A stretch of DNA of 64,000 bases from Acidobacteriota bacterium. GTDB taxonomy: Bacteria > Acidobacteriota > Thermoanaerobaculia > Multivoradales > JBCCEF01. The notes under the pieces are model-generated. The model worked only from the letters and a program-made list of their open reading frames with translations, was not told where the DNA came from and did not search any database. The translations under genes and the position numbers were made by a program. Each line of letters opens with the position of its first letter. Within the stretch, counting starts at the first letter, position 1. The stretch lies in NCBI GenBank assembly GCA_039028635.1, contig JBCCHV010000027.1, positions 1-64,000 of the forward strand, given 5' to 3'. Shown piece after piece: positions 1-12,515 of the stretch.

Positions 1-1007
1 CCGACGGGGCCGGCGAAACCCACCGGCGCCCCGATCGCCGCGGCGACCTTTTCATCACTGGCCAGCACCAGGAACTGAGCATCGAGGAAATTGCCGAGCT
101 TGACCTCGTTGACCTCGCGGTCGCCTCGAATGGCGACGGCGCAGAAACCCTTGTCCGATTCGTAGATCAGAGTCTTGACCAGGCGGCTGGTGTCGACACC
201 GAGAAACTCGGTGACCTCGTCGACGGTCTTCTTGCCCGGCGTCTCGACGACCTCGAGGTCGCCCTCGACCGCCGACGGTGCCTCCAGAGGGAGGGTCTCG
301 GCCTTCTCGACGTTGGCGCCGTATCCGCAGTCAGGGCAGCGCACCACTTCGCTCTCGCCGGTGTCGGCCACCACCATGAACTCGTGCGAGTCGGAGCCAC
401 CGATGGCACCGGTGTCGGCCTCGACAACGGTGTAGTCGAGACCACAGGCCTCGAAGATGCGCGAGTATCCGTCGCGCAGTTGCTGATAGGTCTCGTCCAG
501 GCTGTCGGCGGAGGCGTGGAACGAATAGGCGTCCTTCATCAGAAACTCGCGGCCCCGCATCAGGCCGAAGCGCGGTCGGATCTCATCGCGAAACTTGGTC
601 TGGATCTGGTAGAGGCTGAGGGGCAGCTGGCGGTAGCTGCGCACATCGCGCCGAACCGTGTCGGTGATCACCTCTTCGTGGGTCGGCCCGAAGCAGAACT
701 CGCGACCGTGGCGGTCATTCATGCGCAGCAGCTCCTTGCCGTAGCGCTGCCAGCGGCCGGACTCGCGCCACAGCTCCGCCGGCTGCACCGCCGGCATAGA
801 GAGCTCGACAGCGCCGCAGGCGTCGAGCTCGCGACGCACGATGGTCATCAGCTTCGAGAAGCTGCGCCATCCGAAAGGCAGGTTGGTGTAAATGCCGGCG
901 GCGACCTTCTTGATCATGCCGGCCCGCATCATCAGCCGATGGCTGACGACTTCCGCATCGGCGGGAACTTCGCGAGTGGTGTACAGGTAATAGCGACTCC
1001 AACGCAT
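1..1007 (-). CDS. proS: Prolyl-tRNA synthetase, N-terminal part (cut by window edge)
   Basis: Charges tRNA-Pro with proline in the cytoplasm. About 335 N-terminal codons are visible; the C-terminus lies beyond base 1. The reading frame begins [20 protein letters not shown] and carries the class II motif 2 region (GPTHEEV near residue 106, then [19 protein letters not shown] near 147-165). The sequence after about residue 220 fits the editing insertion of bacterial-type ProS. The ATG at 1007 follows GGAG at a 9-base spacing. It lies 17 bases downstream of the TPR gene, so the two are probably co-transcribed. Family assignment is firm; only the missing C-terminus is unseen. Confidence 0.95.
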   Translation of the reverse strand, partial: MRWSRYYLYTTREVPADAEVVSHRLMMRAGMIKKVAAGIYTNLPFGWRSFSKLMTIVRRELDACGAVELSMPAVQPAELWRESGRWQRYGKELLRMNDRHGREFCFGPTHEEVITDTVRRDVRSYRQLPLSLYQIQTKFRDEIRPRFGLMRGREFLMKDAYSFHASADSLDETYQQLRDGYSRIFEACGLDYTVVEADTGAIGGSDSHEFMVVADTGESEVVRCPDCGYGANVEKAETLPLEAPSAVEGDLEVVETPGKKTVDEVTEFLGVDTSRLVKTLIYESDKGFCAVAIRGDREVNEVKLGNFLDAQFLVLASDEKVAAAIGAPVGFAGPV

Positions 1008-1024
1008 GGTCTTTTTCTCCTGAC

Positions 1025-2893
1025 CTACTTCTTCTCTCGGCGACGAACTCGCTCGAGCAGCCGAGTCGAGTCCCGCATGCAGTCCATCATCTTCTGTTCC
1101 AGGCCATCGCCACGGCCGTCGAGCTGACGGGCCCGCGCCAAGGCGGTGCGCGCCTTCTCCTCCTGACCGGAGGCGAGCAGGGCCATCCCGAGATGGGTGA
1201 AGGTCGTCGCCGAGGGCCCGAGCTCACCGGAACGCGCCAGAAAATCCACCGCGCGAACGAAGTCGCCACGCTTGTAGTGCACCCAACCGAGGGCGGCGAG
1301 AGGAAACTGCTGCAGCTCATCGGGCGCCAGATCGAGGGAACGGCGAGCGTAGTCGAGGGCCTGGTCGAGCTCCGCTTCCATCTCGGCCAGGTTGTAGGCC
1401 ATCTCGTAGTAGGCGATGGTCTTGGTGAAGCGGCTGGCGCTGTCCTCGAGGAGTTTCTGGCCCAGCCGATGGCCCTCGCGCAGGCGACCCTGGCTGCGCA
1501 GCGCACCGATCAGGGCAGCGCAGGCGGTGGCATTGAGCATCTCGTCGGTCTCGAGGGCGAGCAGCTTGCGGGTCACCGACTCGGTCTCGCGGTCCCGGTC
1601 GAGCTGCAGGCACAGCAGGGCGTAGGACATCAGCAGCGTCGGGTTGTCGGGCTCGAGCTCGAGGGCCTCGCGATAGCAGGACAGGGCCTTGGTCGGCCGG
1701 TCGGCGTCGAGCAGCTCCTCGCCGCGCGCCATCCACTCGGCGGCTCGGCCCTCGACTCGCGGCAAGGGCGCTCCGGCCGGTCCCGACAGGTAGCGCACCA
1801 GATCCTGGTAGCGCAGGCGATTCGGATTGAGCCGCTGAGCCTCGCGAAAAGCCGCCAGAGCCTTGCGATTCCAGCGCCGATCGAGGTACGCCAGGCCGAG
1901 CAGGTGGTGGGCTTCTTCGAAGGAAGGGTCGAGCCGCACCGCCTCCTGAAGCTGGCGGATCGCTGGCGTCAGCTTGCCCATCTCGTAGAGGCAGCTACCG
2001 TGAAGGTAGTGGGCCTGGGGCACGCTCTCGATCTCGACGGCGCGCTCGAGGAAGACCACCGCCCGCGCCAGGTTGCCCTGCGCCGCGATCACCGCCCCGA
2101 GGCTGAAATTGGGCAGAAAAGCCTCCGAGTAGAGAGCCACCGCTCGACGCAACAGCTCCTCGGCGCGGGCGTGATCGCCCATCTCGTGCAGGATGACCCC
2201 GCTGTACACCAGACCTTCGTAGTGATCCGGCTCGACCTCGAGCACCCGCCCGAAGTAGATCAGCGCGCGCGACGAATCGCCCTCGTTGAAGGAGGTCTCG
2301 CCGAGGAAGAAGGCGAGCTCGGAGTTGCGACCATCGAGGCGATGGGCTGCCTCGAGGAGCTCCGTCGCCCGCGCCAGGTCGGAAACCGTCAGCGCGTCCT
2401 CGACCTCGTCCAGGTAGGCCGTGAACTCGGCCCGGCGGTCGCCGCGGTAGAGCGCCGCAATGCGCTCCCGGACGGCCTGAAAGCGCTCCTTCTTCTCGAG
2501 AGCGAGGAGCTGGAAGTCCATCTTCGACTCCCACAGGTCCGTCCACTCGTCCGGAGCCAGGGTGCCCTTGCGCTCGAGCAGCTCGCGCAGCGCCGACAGA
2601 CCGGTCTGCTGGACCAGCAGACCGCGCTCCTGCTTGTGCATGACGCCGTAGAGCTGGCGCACCGAATCGGCGGTGCGGCGCACCGCCTCTTCGAGAATCG
2701 AAATGCGCTCCAGAAGATGCTCGTCGAAGGAGAAGCTCTCCTCGGCGTCCTCCTCGAAAAGCGAGTCTTCCTGCGACGCCGGACCCGACAGCACCAGCAG
2801 CTTCTGGTGGCAGCGCTCGCAGAACTCCTGTTCGTCGGCGTTGGAGGCACCGCACGCCTGGCAGTAGACGGAGCCCCGCAGCTCACCGGCCAA
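1025..2893 (-). CDS. Zinc-ribbon, coiled-coil, TPR-repeat protein
   Basis: A 622-residue protein of unknown specific role. The N-terminus has a zinc-ribbon-like pair of Cys pairs (C11/C14 and C25/C28). An acidic, charged segment follows (about 45-175, probably coiled coil), then many TPR-type repeats, visible as recurring patterns such as A[18 protein letters not shown] (about 180-600). There is no signal peptide, so it is probably a cytoplasmic scaffold. The start is a TTG three bases after the stop of the dehydrogenase upstream; no ATG or GTG fits better ahead of the Cys pairs. It is sandwiched between hbd and proS in one transcription unit. Confidence 0.8.
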   Translation of the reverse strand: MAGELRGSVYCQACGASNADEQEFCERCHQKLLVLSGPASQEDSLFEEDAEESFSFDEHLLERISILEEAVRRTADSVRQLYGVMHKQERGLLVQQTGLSALRELLERKGTLAPDEWTDLWESKMDFQLLALEKKERFQAVRERIAALYRGDRRAEFTAYLDEVEDALTVSDLARATELLEAAHRLDGRNSELAFFLGETSFNEGDSSRALIYFGRVLEVEPDHYEGLVYSGVILHEMGDHARAEELLRRAVALYSEAFLPNFSLGAVIAAQGNLARAVVFLERAVEIESVPQAHYLHGSCLYEMGKLTPAIRQLQEAVRLDPSFEEAHHLLGLAYLDRRWNRKALAAFREAQRLNPNRLRYQDLVRYLSGPAGAPLPRVEGRAAEWMARGEELLDADRPTKALSCYREALELEPDNPTLLMSYALLCLQLDRDRETESVTRKLLALETDEMLNATACAALIGALRSQGRLREGHRLGQKLLEDSASRFTKTIAYYEMAYNLAEMEAELDQALDYARRSLDLAPDELQQFPLAALGWVHYKRGDFVRAVDFLARSGELGPSATTFTHLGMALLASGQEEKARTALARARQLDGRGDGLEQKMMDCMRDSTRLLERVRRREKK

Positions 2894-2896
2894 GGA

Positions 2897-3760
<864 letters not shown>

Positions 3761-3907
3761 AGAAATCTCCCTGGGCCGCAGAAGGCGGCGAGGCGCCAGC
3801 CTATGGGAAGGGACCCAGAGGGTCAACCGCAGGGCGATCTCACTCCGAAAGCGGCATTGTGACCGCTTTTCCGCGATCCTCTAGCGTAGCGATGGCCTGT
3901 TGAGCGC

Positions 3908-4816
3908 CTACAGAGCCGAGAGCTGGGTGTCGGTGGTGCTCGTCCGGGCCAGCCTTCCCCAAGCTCGAGGAGCTTCCCCGTAGTGGTGGCGAAACTCACG
4001 GCTGAACTGGGAGAAGCTGCTGTACCCCACACTGCCAGCTGCCTCACCGATGTTGGCCCCTTGAGCGATCTGCATCGCCGCCTCGTTCAGTCGTAGTTTC
4101 TTGATGAACTGGAGTGGCGAGAAGGTGGTCGCCTCTCGAAAGCGGCGGTCGAAAACCGCCCGGCTCATTCCAGCTCGTTGGGCCAGCTCATTGACCGACA
4201 GGGACCGGTCGAGATTCTCGCGCAGATAACTCATGACGCGGGACAGGCCATGGGAGGTCCCAAAGGTCCTGCGGATCGACGGCCCGGCCTCTCCGAGAAG
4301 TACCGCGAAGAAGAACTCTCGCAGCCGACCCGGGCCGAGCACTCGAAGCGCGAGAGGGTCCTCCAGGAGCTCGAGCATCCGCTGCAGAGCCGAGCTGAAG
4401 GCATCGTCCCATCGGACGACGGCCAAGCCCGGGACGACCTCCGCGGACCTTCGTTGAGGCAAAGGGACGGAGGCGGTCTCGAACTCGACGACGGTCTCGG
4501 CCAAAGATCTCGTCTCCAAGCTGACGAGCAGACCCAGCAGAGGCTTGTCCGGCGAGGCGACCGGCGCCTCTGCCTGCACAGGCATCGGCATGGTGGCGCA
4601 GAGGTAGTGACCTGGACTGTAAACGTGAACGGCCTCTCCGAGGTACGCCCGCTTGCTGCCCTGGACGACGACACAGACGCTCGGCGAATACACCGCCGGC
4701 AGGCACGCCACGGGCCGGGTGAGCCTGAAGAGCTGGATGCCCTCCATCTGGGTGGGGTGGGTTCCATCGGTCGGAGCATGGCGGGCGACGAGTCGCCGGA
4801 TCGCTTCGGTCGTCAT
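3908..4816 (-). CDS. AraC-family transcriptional regulator with AraC_N domain
   Basis: A 302-residue one-component regulator. The N-terminal part (about 20-180) resembles the AraC_N cupin-like domain of YqhC-type regulators (P-S-V-C-V-V-V-Q-G-S-K, G-H-Y-L-C-A-T-M-P). The C-terminus (about 200-295) holds the double HTH: S-V-N-E-L-A-Q-R-A-G-M-S-R-A-V-F-D-R-R-F, then E-A-A-G-S-V-G-Y-S-S-F-S-Q-F-S-R-E-F. It is transcribed divergently from a short-chain dehydrogenase, the usual arrangement when such a regulator controls that neighbour. No good Shine-Dalgarno lies ahead of the ATG. The ligand is unknown. Confidence 0.9.
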   Translation of the reverse strand: MTTEAIRRLVARHAPTDGTHPTQMEGIQLFRLTRPVACLPAVYSPSVCVVVQGSKRAYLGEAVHVYSPGHYLCATMPMPVQAEAPVASPDKPLLGLLVSLETRSLAETVVEFETASVPLPQRRSAEVVPGLAVVRWDDAFSSALQRMLELLEDPLALRVLGPGRLREFFFAVLLGEAGPSIRRTFGTSHGLSRVMSYLRENLDRSLSVNELAQRAGMSRAVFDRRFREATTFSPLQFIKKLRLNEAAMQIAQGANIGEAAGSVGYSSFSQFSREFRHHYGEAPRAWGRLARTSTTDTQLSAL

Positions 4817-4827
4817 GAGGGGTATTG

Positions 4828-4913
4828 TCTATCGAGATTCCACCCATTTCAATGTCACCGAGGCAAATAGGCAAAAAATCGATCGATAGATGTCTAGTTC
4901 TCATCAATATGAG
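4828..4913. promoter_or_regulatory. Candidate operators between araC-type gene and SDR
   Basis: The 174-base divergent intergenic region carries two inverted-repeat pairs. TCTATCGA (4828-4835) is mirrored by TCGATAGA (4883-4890), and CTCAT-caat-ATGAG sits at 4900-4913. Both lie where an AraC-type activator could bind to control itself and the dehydrogenase at 4991. This is a pattern observation; no binding is shown. Confidence 0.4.
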
Positions 4914-4990
4914 CCCATACTGTATCTCTTGCAAACACGAGCCAGTCGCCATCCAAGAGTTGAAGGCTCGGAGACCAAGGAGACACGGAC

Positions 4991-5929
4991 ATGACTTTTG
5001 ATCGTACTTCCACCACCGAAGACGTACTCAGCGGCGTCGACCTGACCGGCAAGACCGTGATCATCACCGGTGCATCGACCGGCCTAGGGGCCGAAACGGC
5101 CCGAGCGATGGCAATCCACGGCGCCGACTTGACGCTCGTGGCCCGCTCGAGCGAGAAGCTGAATCGCGTCGCCGAAGAGATCCACACGGCAACCGGACGG
5201 ACGCCGGAGACCGCAACGCTGGAGCTGGACAAACCCTCGACCGTGCGGTCCTTTGCCGAAACCTGGCTCGCCAGCCACGACACTCTCGATCTGCTGATCA
5301 ACAACGCCGGCATCATGGCACCGCCGCTCACCCGCACCGCCGAGGGTTGGGAAAGCCAGTTCGCCACCAACCACCTGGGTCACTTCCTGTTGACCAACCT
5401 CCTCGGTCCGGCGCTCCAGGGGGCCGGTTCCGCGAGGGTGATCAACCTGTCTTCGGCCGGACACTGGTTCTCTCCGGTGGACCTCGACGATCCCAATTAC
5501 GAGCGTCGCCCTTACGATCCGATGGCAGCCTATGGTCAATCGAAGACCGCAAACATCTGGTTCTCCCTCGAGCTCAGCCGCCGCTGGGCGGAGCATGGAG
5601 TGTCCAGCTTCGCCGTTCATCCCGGCGGCATCGAGACCGAGCTGGACAGGAACTTGGACCCGTCCATCTTGGGTGCGATCGAGAAGATGTTCGAGGACTA
5701 CGGGCATCTCTTCAAGACCATTCCGCAGGGTGCGGCGACCACCTGCTGGGCGGCGACCAGCGCCAGCTTGAACGGCAAGAGCGGCCTCTACCTCGAAGAC
5801 TGCCAGATCTCGAAACCGGCCGAGAGCGACGACTTCGGGCAAGGCGGCTACCTGCCCCACGCCTACGACGAGAAGGGCGCCGCCGGTCTCTGGGAGCTCT
5901 CGAATCAGCTCCTGGGAACGAGCTTCTGA
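4991..5929 (+). CDS. Short-chain dehydrogenase/reductase (retinol-dehydrogenase-like)
   Basis: A cytoplasmic NAD(P)-dependent oxidoreductase of 312 residues. Visible motifs: cofactor-binding TGASTGLG (26-33), NNAG (104-107), the Ser of INLSSAG (about 154), and Y181-x-x-x-K185 in YGQSK. The N-terminal extension and the H-P-G-G-I-E-T-E-L segment near 208 resemble the WWOX/retinol dehydrogenase-like branch. The ATG follows AAGGAG at 8 bases. It is divergent from the AraC-type regulator and followed after 89 bases by a second Rossmann protein, so the three may form a small stress- or aldehyde-responsive module (inference). Confidence 0.9.
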   Translation: MTFDRTSTTEDVLSGVDLTGKTVIITGASTGLGAETARAMAIHGADLTLVARSSEKLNRVAEEIHTATGRTPETATLELDKPSTVRSFAETWLASHDTLDLLINNAGIMAPPLTRTAEGWESQFATNHLGHFLLTNLLGPALQGAGSARVINLSSAGHWFSPVDLDDPNYERRPYDPMAAYGQSKTANIWFSLELSRRWAEHGVSSFAVHPGGIETELDRNLDPSILGAIEKMFEDYGHLFKTIPQGAATTCWAATSASLNGKSGLYLEDCQISKPAESDDFGQGGYLPHAYDEKGAAGLWELSNQLLGTSF

Positions 5930-6018
5930 GCCAGGCGCCCTCCCACCACGGCCCCTCGATTCAGAAAGACAACGTCCTCACCGAGATCACTCAACCAACA
6001 CATCCAGGGAGCTGAGCA

Positions 6019-6678
6019 ATGCATGTACTGATCTCCGGGGCAACCGGATTCGTCGGCCAAGGCGTGTTGGCCGAGGCCCTGAACGCCCCCGACGTGAGCG
6101 CAGTCACAACCCTCGGGCGGCGCCCCACCGGCACCGAGCACGCCAAGTTGACCGAGCTGGTCGTTGACGACATGGGTGATCTGTCGAGCATCGCCGACCA
6201 TCTGGCAGAGGTCGATGCGTGCTTCTGGTGCCTCGGCATCTCGTCGCAGGGCCTGGACGAGGCGACCTACACTCAGATCACCTACAGCTTGACCATGCAC
6301 GCGGCGCGCACCTTGCTCGAGCAGAACCCCGAGGCGCGGTTCTGTTTCCTGTCCGGCTCGGGCGCGGACGGCAAGGCGATGTGGGCACGGGTGAAGAAAC
6401 GCGCCGAGGACGATTTGCAAGCGCTCGGTTTCGCTGGCGTGGTGGTGTTTCGGCCAGCCTATATCCGCGGCCTCCATGGGGCGCAGGTCCGCGGCAAGCT
6501 CTACCGCTTCGCCTATGCCTTGCTCACTCCGCTGTCGCCAATGTTCCGAATCTTGGGTGGGGCCACCTCGAACGCGGAGGTCGGCCAGGCCATGGTGGTT
6601 GCGGTGCGCGAAAAGATGGATGGTGAGATTCTGGACTCGCGCGGGATCAACTCCGTGGCGGCGAGGTTTCCGGCGTGA
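6019..6678 (+). CDS. NAD(P)-binding epimerase-like protein (atypical SDR)
   Basis: A 219-residue Rossmann-fold protein starting with the G-x-T-G-x-x-G motif (GATGFVG, residues 7-13). The family (NAD(P)H-binding, nucleoside-diphosphate-sugar epimerase-like) includes many proteins of unknown substrate. The Tyr/Lys pair of classical SDRs is not evident; L-S-G-S-G-A-D-G at about 112-119 replaces the usual catalytic Ser strand. GGAG precedes the ATG at 7 bases. The 3' end overlaps the convergent regulator gene by 32 bases. Confidence 0.82.
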   Translation: MHVLISGATGFVGQGVLAEALNAPDVSAVTTLGRRPTGTEHAKLTELVVDDMGDLSSIADHLAEVDACFWCLGISSQGLDEATYTQITYSLTMHAARTLLEQNPEARFCFLSGSGADGKAMWARVKKRAEDDLQALGFAGVVVFRPAYIRGLHGAQVRGKLYRFAYALLTPLSPMFRILGGATSNAEVGQAMVVAVREKMDGEILDSRGINSVAARFPA

Positions 6679-8479
6679 GCTGAGGCGATCGGGACCGACC
6701 CAAGGCCTCGAAGCGAGGATCCCCATGGAGTGCATCGAGGCGCGGATCGAGGTGCAGGAAGACGAGCCAGGGGTCGCCCTTCGCGGCCGCACGCTCGAGC
6801 TCGGCGAAGGCACGATCGCTGTCGCCCAGACCGGCCCACAGGGTGGCGCGATAGAACGGGTCGGTGGCCTGGTCTCCGGTCAGAGCCTCGCGCTGGAGAG
6901 CCGCCAGCGCTGCCGATGGCTCCGGTGGCAAGAGCGCGGCTTGCGGATCACGCTCGCGGCGCGCCGCATCGACCACCCCCTCGACATCCCCGAGCATGAG
7001 AAGAGCGACCCGCACGCAAGTCTTTGCCCAGCCGTAGGCGGGATCGCGCTCGAGGGTGCGGCGGCACTCGTCGAGGCCTTCCTCGGGGCGATCGGCAAAG
7101 AGCAAGTACCAGCCGAGATCGGACATCACGCTCAAGGACACCGGATCGAGCTCGAGGGAACGGCGCACGGCCGCGATCGCCTCGTCGTGGCGCCCCAGGA
7201 CCGACAAGGCACCGGCTTGCCAGTGGTAAGTCATGGCGGCATTGGGAGCGAGCTCGACGGCACGCGCGAAGTCGGTGGCCGCGCCTTCGGCATCGAAGTC
7301 GGCGTAGAGGCGGGCGAAGGCCCGCGAGGCCCACGCCGGCCCCAATCCGGGCTCGAGCTCGAGGGCCCGATCAGCCGCTCCTCGGGCCTCCCGGAAGGCG
7401 TCGACGACGCTCACTTCACCGCCGAAGGCCCGCAGGTTCCAGGCATCGGCGAGAGCTGTCCAGGCGGCGGCGAAGGCAGGATCCCGCTCGACCGCTTCGC
7501 CAAACGCCGCGATCGCCCGGCGATAGCCTTCCTCTGAGAAGCGATTCCACTCGAATCGGCCGCGCAGGAAAGCCTCGTAGGCGGCGGGATCGGTGGAGCG
7601 CTGGCCGGCCACGGTCGGCACAAGCTGGAGCGCCAGGGCGTCCGCCACCCGCGCCGAAACCTCTTCCTGGACTGCCAGCACATCGCCGAAAGGACGGTCA
7701 TAGGTCTCCGCCCAGAGGTGGGTCTGGCCAGCCGTCTCGATCAGCTGCGCTGTCACCCGCAAGCGATCGTCGGAGCGCCGAACGCTGCCCTCGAGGACGT
7801 AGCCTACGGCGAGCTCGTCGGCGATCTCCGCCACCGTCTTGGAAGCGCCCTTGTAGGTCATGGCGGAGACTCGCGAGATCACCCCCAGGTGCTGCGGTGC
7901 AAGCCGGCCGAGGTGGGTGATCATCTCCTCCGTCAAGCTGTCGGCGAAGTACTCCTGACCGGGATCCGGATCGAGGTTGTCAAAGGGCAGAACGACCAGA
8001 AGACGGCGCCCCTCCGGGACCGATGCGGAGGGCGGGCCGCTGGCCGACTGGCCGCGCCCCAGAGCCCAGCCGAAGGCGAAGACGGCGGCCGCCGCCAGCA
8101 ACGCCGTCCCTCCCCAGGTCCAGCGCCGCCAAAGCCTGCGCGCGCCCTCCCCGGAACGTCTCACCGGCGCCACGAAGCGATACCCGCGACGCGGCACCGT
8201 CTCGACGAACCGCGGGCTCTCGGCGGCGTCCCCGAGGGCATCGCGCAGCTTCTTGACGGCGGCGTTGAGGTTGTTGTCGAAGTCGACGAAGGTGTTGTCC
8301 GGCCACAACCGCCGGTGGAGCTCCTCGCGCTCCACCAGCTCCCCCGGCCGTTCGAGCAAAGCGAGCAAGACGCGCAGTGGCTTTTCGTGCAGCCGCACCC
8401 TCAGTCCACGCCGCCTCAGCTCCCCGGAGCGGGCGTCGAGGTCGAAGACACCAAAGCGAAGTCGCGTGCTCTCGTCCAC
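6647..8479 (-). CDS. Winged-helix / TolB-like / TPR membrane regulator
   Basis: A 610-residue, CadC-like one-component regulator. Residues 8-106 form an OmpR-type winged helix (R-P-G-E-L-V-E-R-E-E-L-H-R-R-L-W-P, then V-E-T-V-P-R-R-G-Y-R-F). One membrane segment follows (about 121-141). Residues 155-280 resemble the TolB-like/FlgO-like domain (V-L-P-F-D-N-L then Y-V-L-E-G-S-V-R). TPR repeats fill about 285-600. The DNA-binding head faces the cytoplasm and the rest the periplasm. The GTG start at 8479 has no Shine-Dalgarno but a TACACT hexamer 6 bases upstream. Such proteins are abundant in Acidobacteriota; the signal is unknown. Confidence 0.9.
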   Translation of the reverse strand: MDESTRLRFGVFDLDARSGELRRRGLRVRLHEKPLRVLLALLERPGELVEREELHRRLWPDNTFVDFDNNLNAAVKKLRDALGDAAESPRFVETVPRRGYRFVAPVRRSGEGARRLWRRWTWGGTALLAAAAVFAFGWALGRGQSASGPPSASVPEGRRLLVVLPFDNLDPDPGQEYFADSLTEEMITHLGRLAPQHLGVISRVSAMTYKGASKTVAEIADELAVGYVLEGSVRRSDDRLRVTAQLIETAGQTHLWAETYDRPFGDVLAVQEEVSARVADALALQLVPTVAGQRSTDPAAYEAFLRGRFEWNRFSEEGYRRAIAAFGEAVERDPAFAAAWTALADAWNLRAFGGEVSVVDAFREARGAADRALELEPGLGPAWASRAFARLYADFDAEGAATDFARAVELAPNAAMTYHWQAGALSVLGRHDEAIAAVRRSLELDPVSLSVMSDLGWYLLFADRPEEGLDECRRTLERDPAYGWAKTCVRVALLMLGDVEGVVDAARRERDPQAALLPPEPSAALAALQREALTGDQATDPFYRATLWAGLGDSDRAFAELERAAAKGDPWLVFLHLDPRLDALHGDPRFEALGRSRSPQLTPETSPPRS

Positions 8480-8485
8480 CTCGAA

Positions 8486-8491
8486 AGTGTA
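8486..8491 (-). promoter_or_regulatory. -10-like TACACT, possible leaderless start
   Basis: TACACT on the minus strand ends 6 bases before the GTG start of the winged-helix regulator. No Shine-Dalgarno is present and no clear -35 is seen. If used, transcription would begin at about the start codon. Confidence 0.35.
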
Positions 8492-8690
8492 GCAACGGCG
8501 GCCCCGAAAGGCCTTCTCGGAGGCGATTAACGGAAGACTAGGAAAGCACTGTTTTCAACACCTTGCGCCTTAAGATTCGTTTCGCCGGAAATTCACCGCA
8601 GGTTGCTTGAGTGGGACCGGAGATCAATCCATCGTGAGCTCTCACCAGGCCTTCCGAGGCTGCCCGATGACCGACCCAAGGAGACACTCC

Positions 8691-10904
<2,214 letters not shown>

Positions 10905-10911
10905 CCCCGAC

Positions 10912-10974
10912 CTCCGCCGGTGTCATGATGCCGCGCGACCGGGCGCGTCGCGCCAACGGACGGCACCGGCGGAG
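10912..10974 (+). promoter_or_regulatory. Nested hairpin leader that can sequester a Shine-Dalgarno
   Basis: CTCCGCCGGTG (10912-10922) is fully complementary to CACCGGCGGAG (10964-10974). Inside it GCGCGAC (10933-10939) pairs with GTCGCGC (10947-10953). The right arm contains the GGAG that serves the methyltransferase ATG at 10980. Folding would hide that ribosome-binding site. It could alternatively end transcription of the peptidase gene, but no T-run follows. Confidence 0.5.
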
Positions 10975-10979
10975 AAACC

Positions 10980-11555
10980 ATGAGCCTTTACGACACCCCC
11001 GAGGGAATCGCCGAGTACGCCGCCATCAGTGACGGTATCGATGGCCGGGAGCTGATCGACCGGCTGCGGACCTTGATTCCGGCGAGGAGCCGCGTGCTCG
11101 AGCTCGGGACCGGTCTCGGCAAGGATCTCGAGATCCTCGCCGAGACCTTCGAGGTCACCGGATCGGATCACTCGCCAGCCTTCCTCGAGCACGTCGCCGC
11201 GTGCCGCCCCGAAATTCCCCTGCTCCAGCTCGATGCCCGCCACCTGCCCCTCACCGAGCCCTTCGACGCCATCTACAGCAACAAAGTGCTCCACCACCTG
11301 AGCCGAGACCAGCTCACCGCCTCCCTCGCCAAGCAAGGCGAACTCCTGTGCCCGGGCGGAGTTCTGCTCCACAGCCTGTGGCGCAACCCCGACGGGGGCT
11401 TCGCCGAAGAGCACCAGGACGGACTCCTCTTCCTGCGCTACTCCGAGGCAGCGCTGCGCTCGCTGTTGCCGCAATCCCTCGAAGAGATCGCCCTCGAGCC
11501 CTACACGGAGCTCGGCTACGAGGACTCGCTGCTGCTGATTCTGAGGCGTCCCTAA
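10980..11555 (+). CDS. Class I SAM-dependent methyltransferase
   Basis: A 191-residue methyltransferase of unknown substrate. Motif I is V-L-E-L-G-T-G-L-G-K-D (39-49). An acidic residue ends the next strand (V-T-G-S-D, about 59), L-D-A-R-H-L-P is motif II-like, and F-D-A-I-Y-S-N-K-V-L-H-H is the usual post-motif segment of UbiE/Methyltransf_11-type enzymes. GGAG lies 5 bases before the ATG and is embedded in the long leader hairpin. The last 4 bases overlap the convergent membrane-protein gene. Confidence 0.85.
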   Translation: MSLYDTPEGIAEYAAISDGIDGRELIDRLRTLIPARSRVLELGTGLGKDLEILAETFEVTGSDHSPAFLEHVAACRPEIPLLQLDARHLPLTEPFDAIYSNKVLHHLSRDQLTASLAKQGELLCPGGVLLHSLWRNPDGGFAEEHQDGLLFLRYSEAALRSLLPQSLEEIALEPYTELGYEDSLLLILRRP

Positions 11556-12457
11556 GCGGGGGCGAGCCACGGCTCGCGGCGACCGAATTTGGTCGAGAGG
11601 GCGGCGCCGACGCCGATGAAGGTGGCGATCGACCAGGCCCAGATGCCGACATAGGGAATGAACTTGATCACTCCCAGCACCACCAGGCCGAGGGTGGCGG
11701 CATTGAGGGCGCGCATCGGGCGGTTACCCATGCGGCGTCCGATCCAAGAACCGAGGGCATGAAACACCGCTACCATGCCCCAGAGCTTGAGAACCAGGGC
11801 CAGCACCACCACCAACACCAGCAAGGGCACTCCCACCAGGGCGGCGGCGAAGGCGCTGAACAACAGGGTGGTCAACACCAGCGCCAGAATGCCCACCACG
11901 CCGACGAAGAAATTGCGGAAGGGTTCCACCCGGATCACCTGCGAGGTGCCCATCACCTGGCGGCCCGAAGTGCTGAAGAACAGCAGGACCAGGGCGAGCC
12001 AGGCGGTCAACAGGGCCAGCTTGCCACCGAGCACCAGAGGGGAAAAGGGCGACAGTCCGATGCTCGGACCCTCGAGCAGGGTGAGCCAGGCGGCGGAGGC
12101 GGTGGGATAGGAGACCGAGCGGCCGCCGATCTCGGCGCCGGGCTCGGCCTCGATCGGTCCCCCGAGGGTGAAGACATCGCCGGCGACTCGCGCCGTCGAG
12201 TCGAGACGCGCCCCTCCGCCGAGCACGATGACATCGCCTTCCACCCGCCCGGTCACCAAGACAGAGCCATCGAGGGCCGCGACATCGGACCGCGCCTCAC
12301 CACGCACTTCGAGGTCGCGGCCGAGCGCGACGAGCTGGCGCCGCGCCACGCTGCCCTCGTGCAGGATGAGGGCGGCACTGCTCTCCGCCTCGGCAGCCAC
12401 CGGTGACGGTGCCCCGAAGGAGATCAGCAGGGCCAGCAGGAGAAGGCCGGATTTCAC
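11552..12457 (-). CDS. Bactofilin-like N-terminus with polytopic membrane domain
   Basis: A 301-residue membrane protein. After a signal peptide (about 1-22), residues 30-115 show short repeated beta-turn units (G-S-V-L-V-T-G-R-V-E-G-D-V-I-V-L-G-G-G) typical of polymer-forming cytoskeletal/bactofilin-like beta-helices, here apparently exported. The C-terminal half has about four or five hydrophobic helices (near 143-165, 185-210, 212-240, 255-290). Function is unknown; similar proteins are often listed as polymer-forming proteins. The gene lies downstream of the ECF sigma and anti-sigma genes on the same strand and could be one of their targets (inference). Confidence 0.7.
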   Translation of the reverse strand: MKSGLLLLALLISFGAPSPVAAEAESSAALILHEGSVARRQLVALGRDLEVRGEARSDVAALDGSVLVTGRVEGDVIVLGGGARLDSTARVAGDVFTLGGPIEAEPGAEIGGRSVSYPTASAAWLTLLEGPSIGLSPFSPLVLGGKLALLTAWLALVLLFFSTSGRQVMGTSQVIRVEPFRNFFVGVVGILALVLTTLLFSAFAAALVGVPLLVLVVVLALVLKLWGMVAVFHALGSWIGRRMGNRPMRALNAATLGLVVLGVIKFIPYVGIWAWSIATFIGVGAALSTKFGRREPWLAPA

Positions 12458-12515
12458 GTCGGTGAGTCTAGCAAGCGGCCACGTGCCGGCCGCGCCGCGA
12501 TGGCTCGGCCACCGC

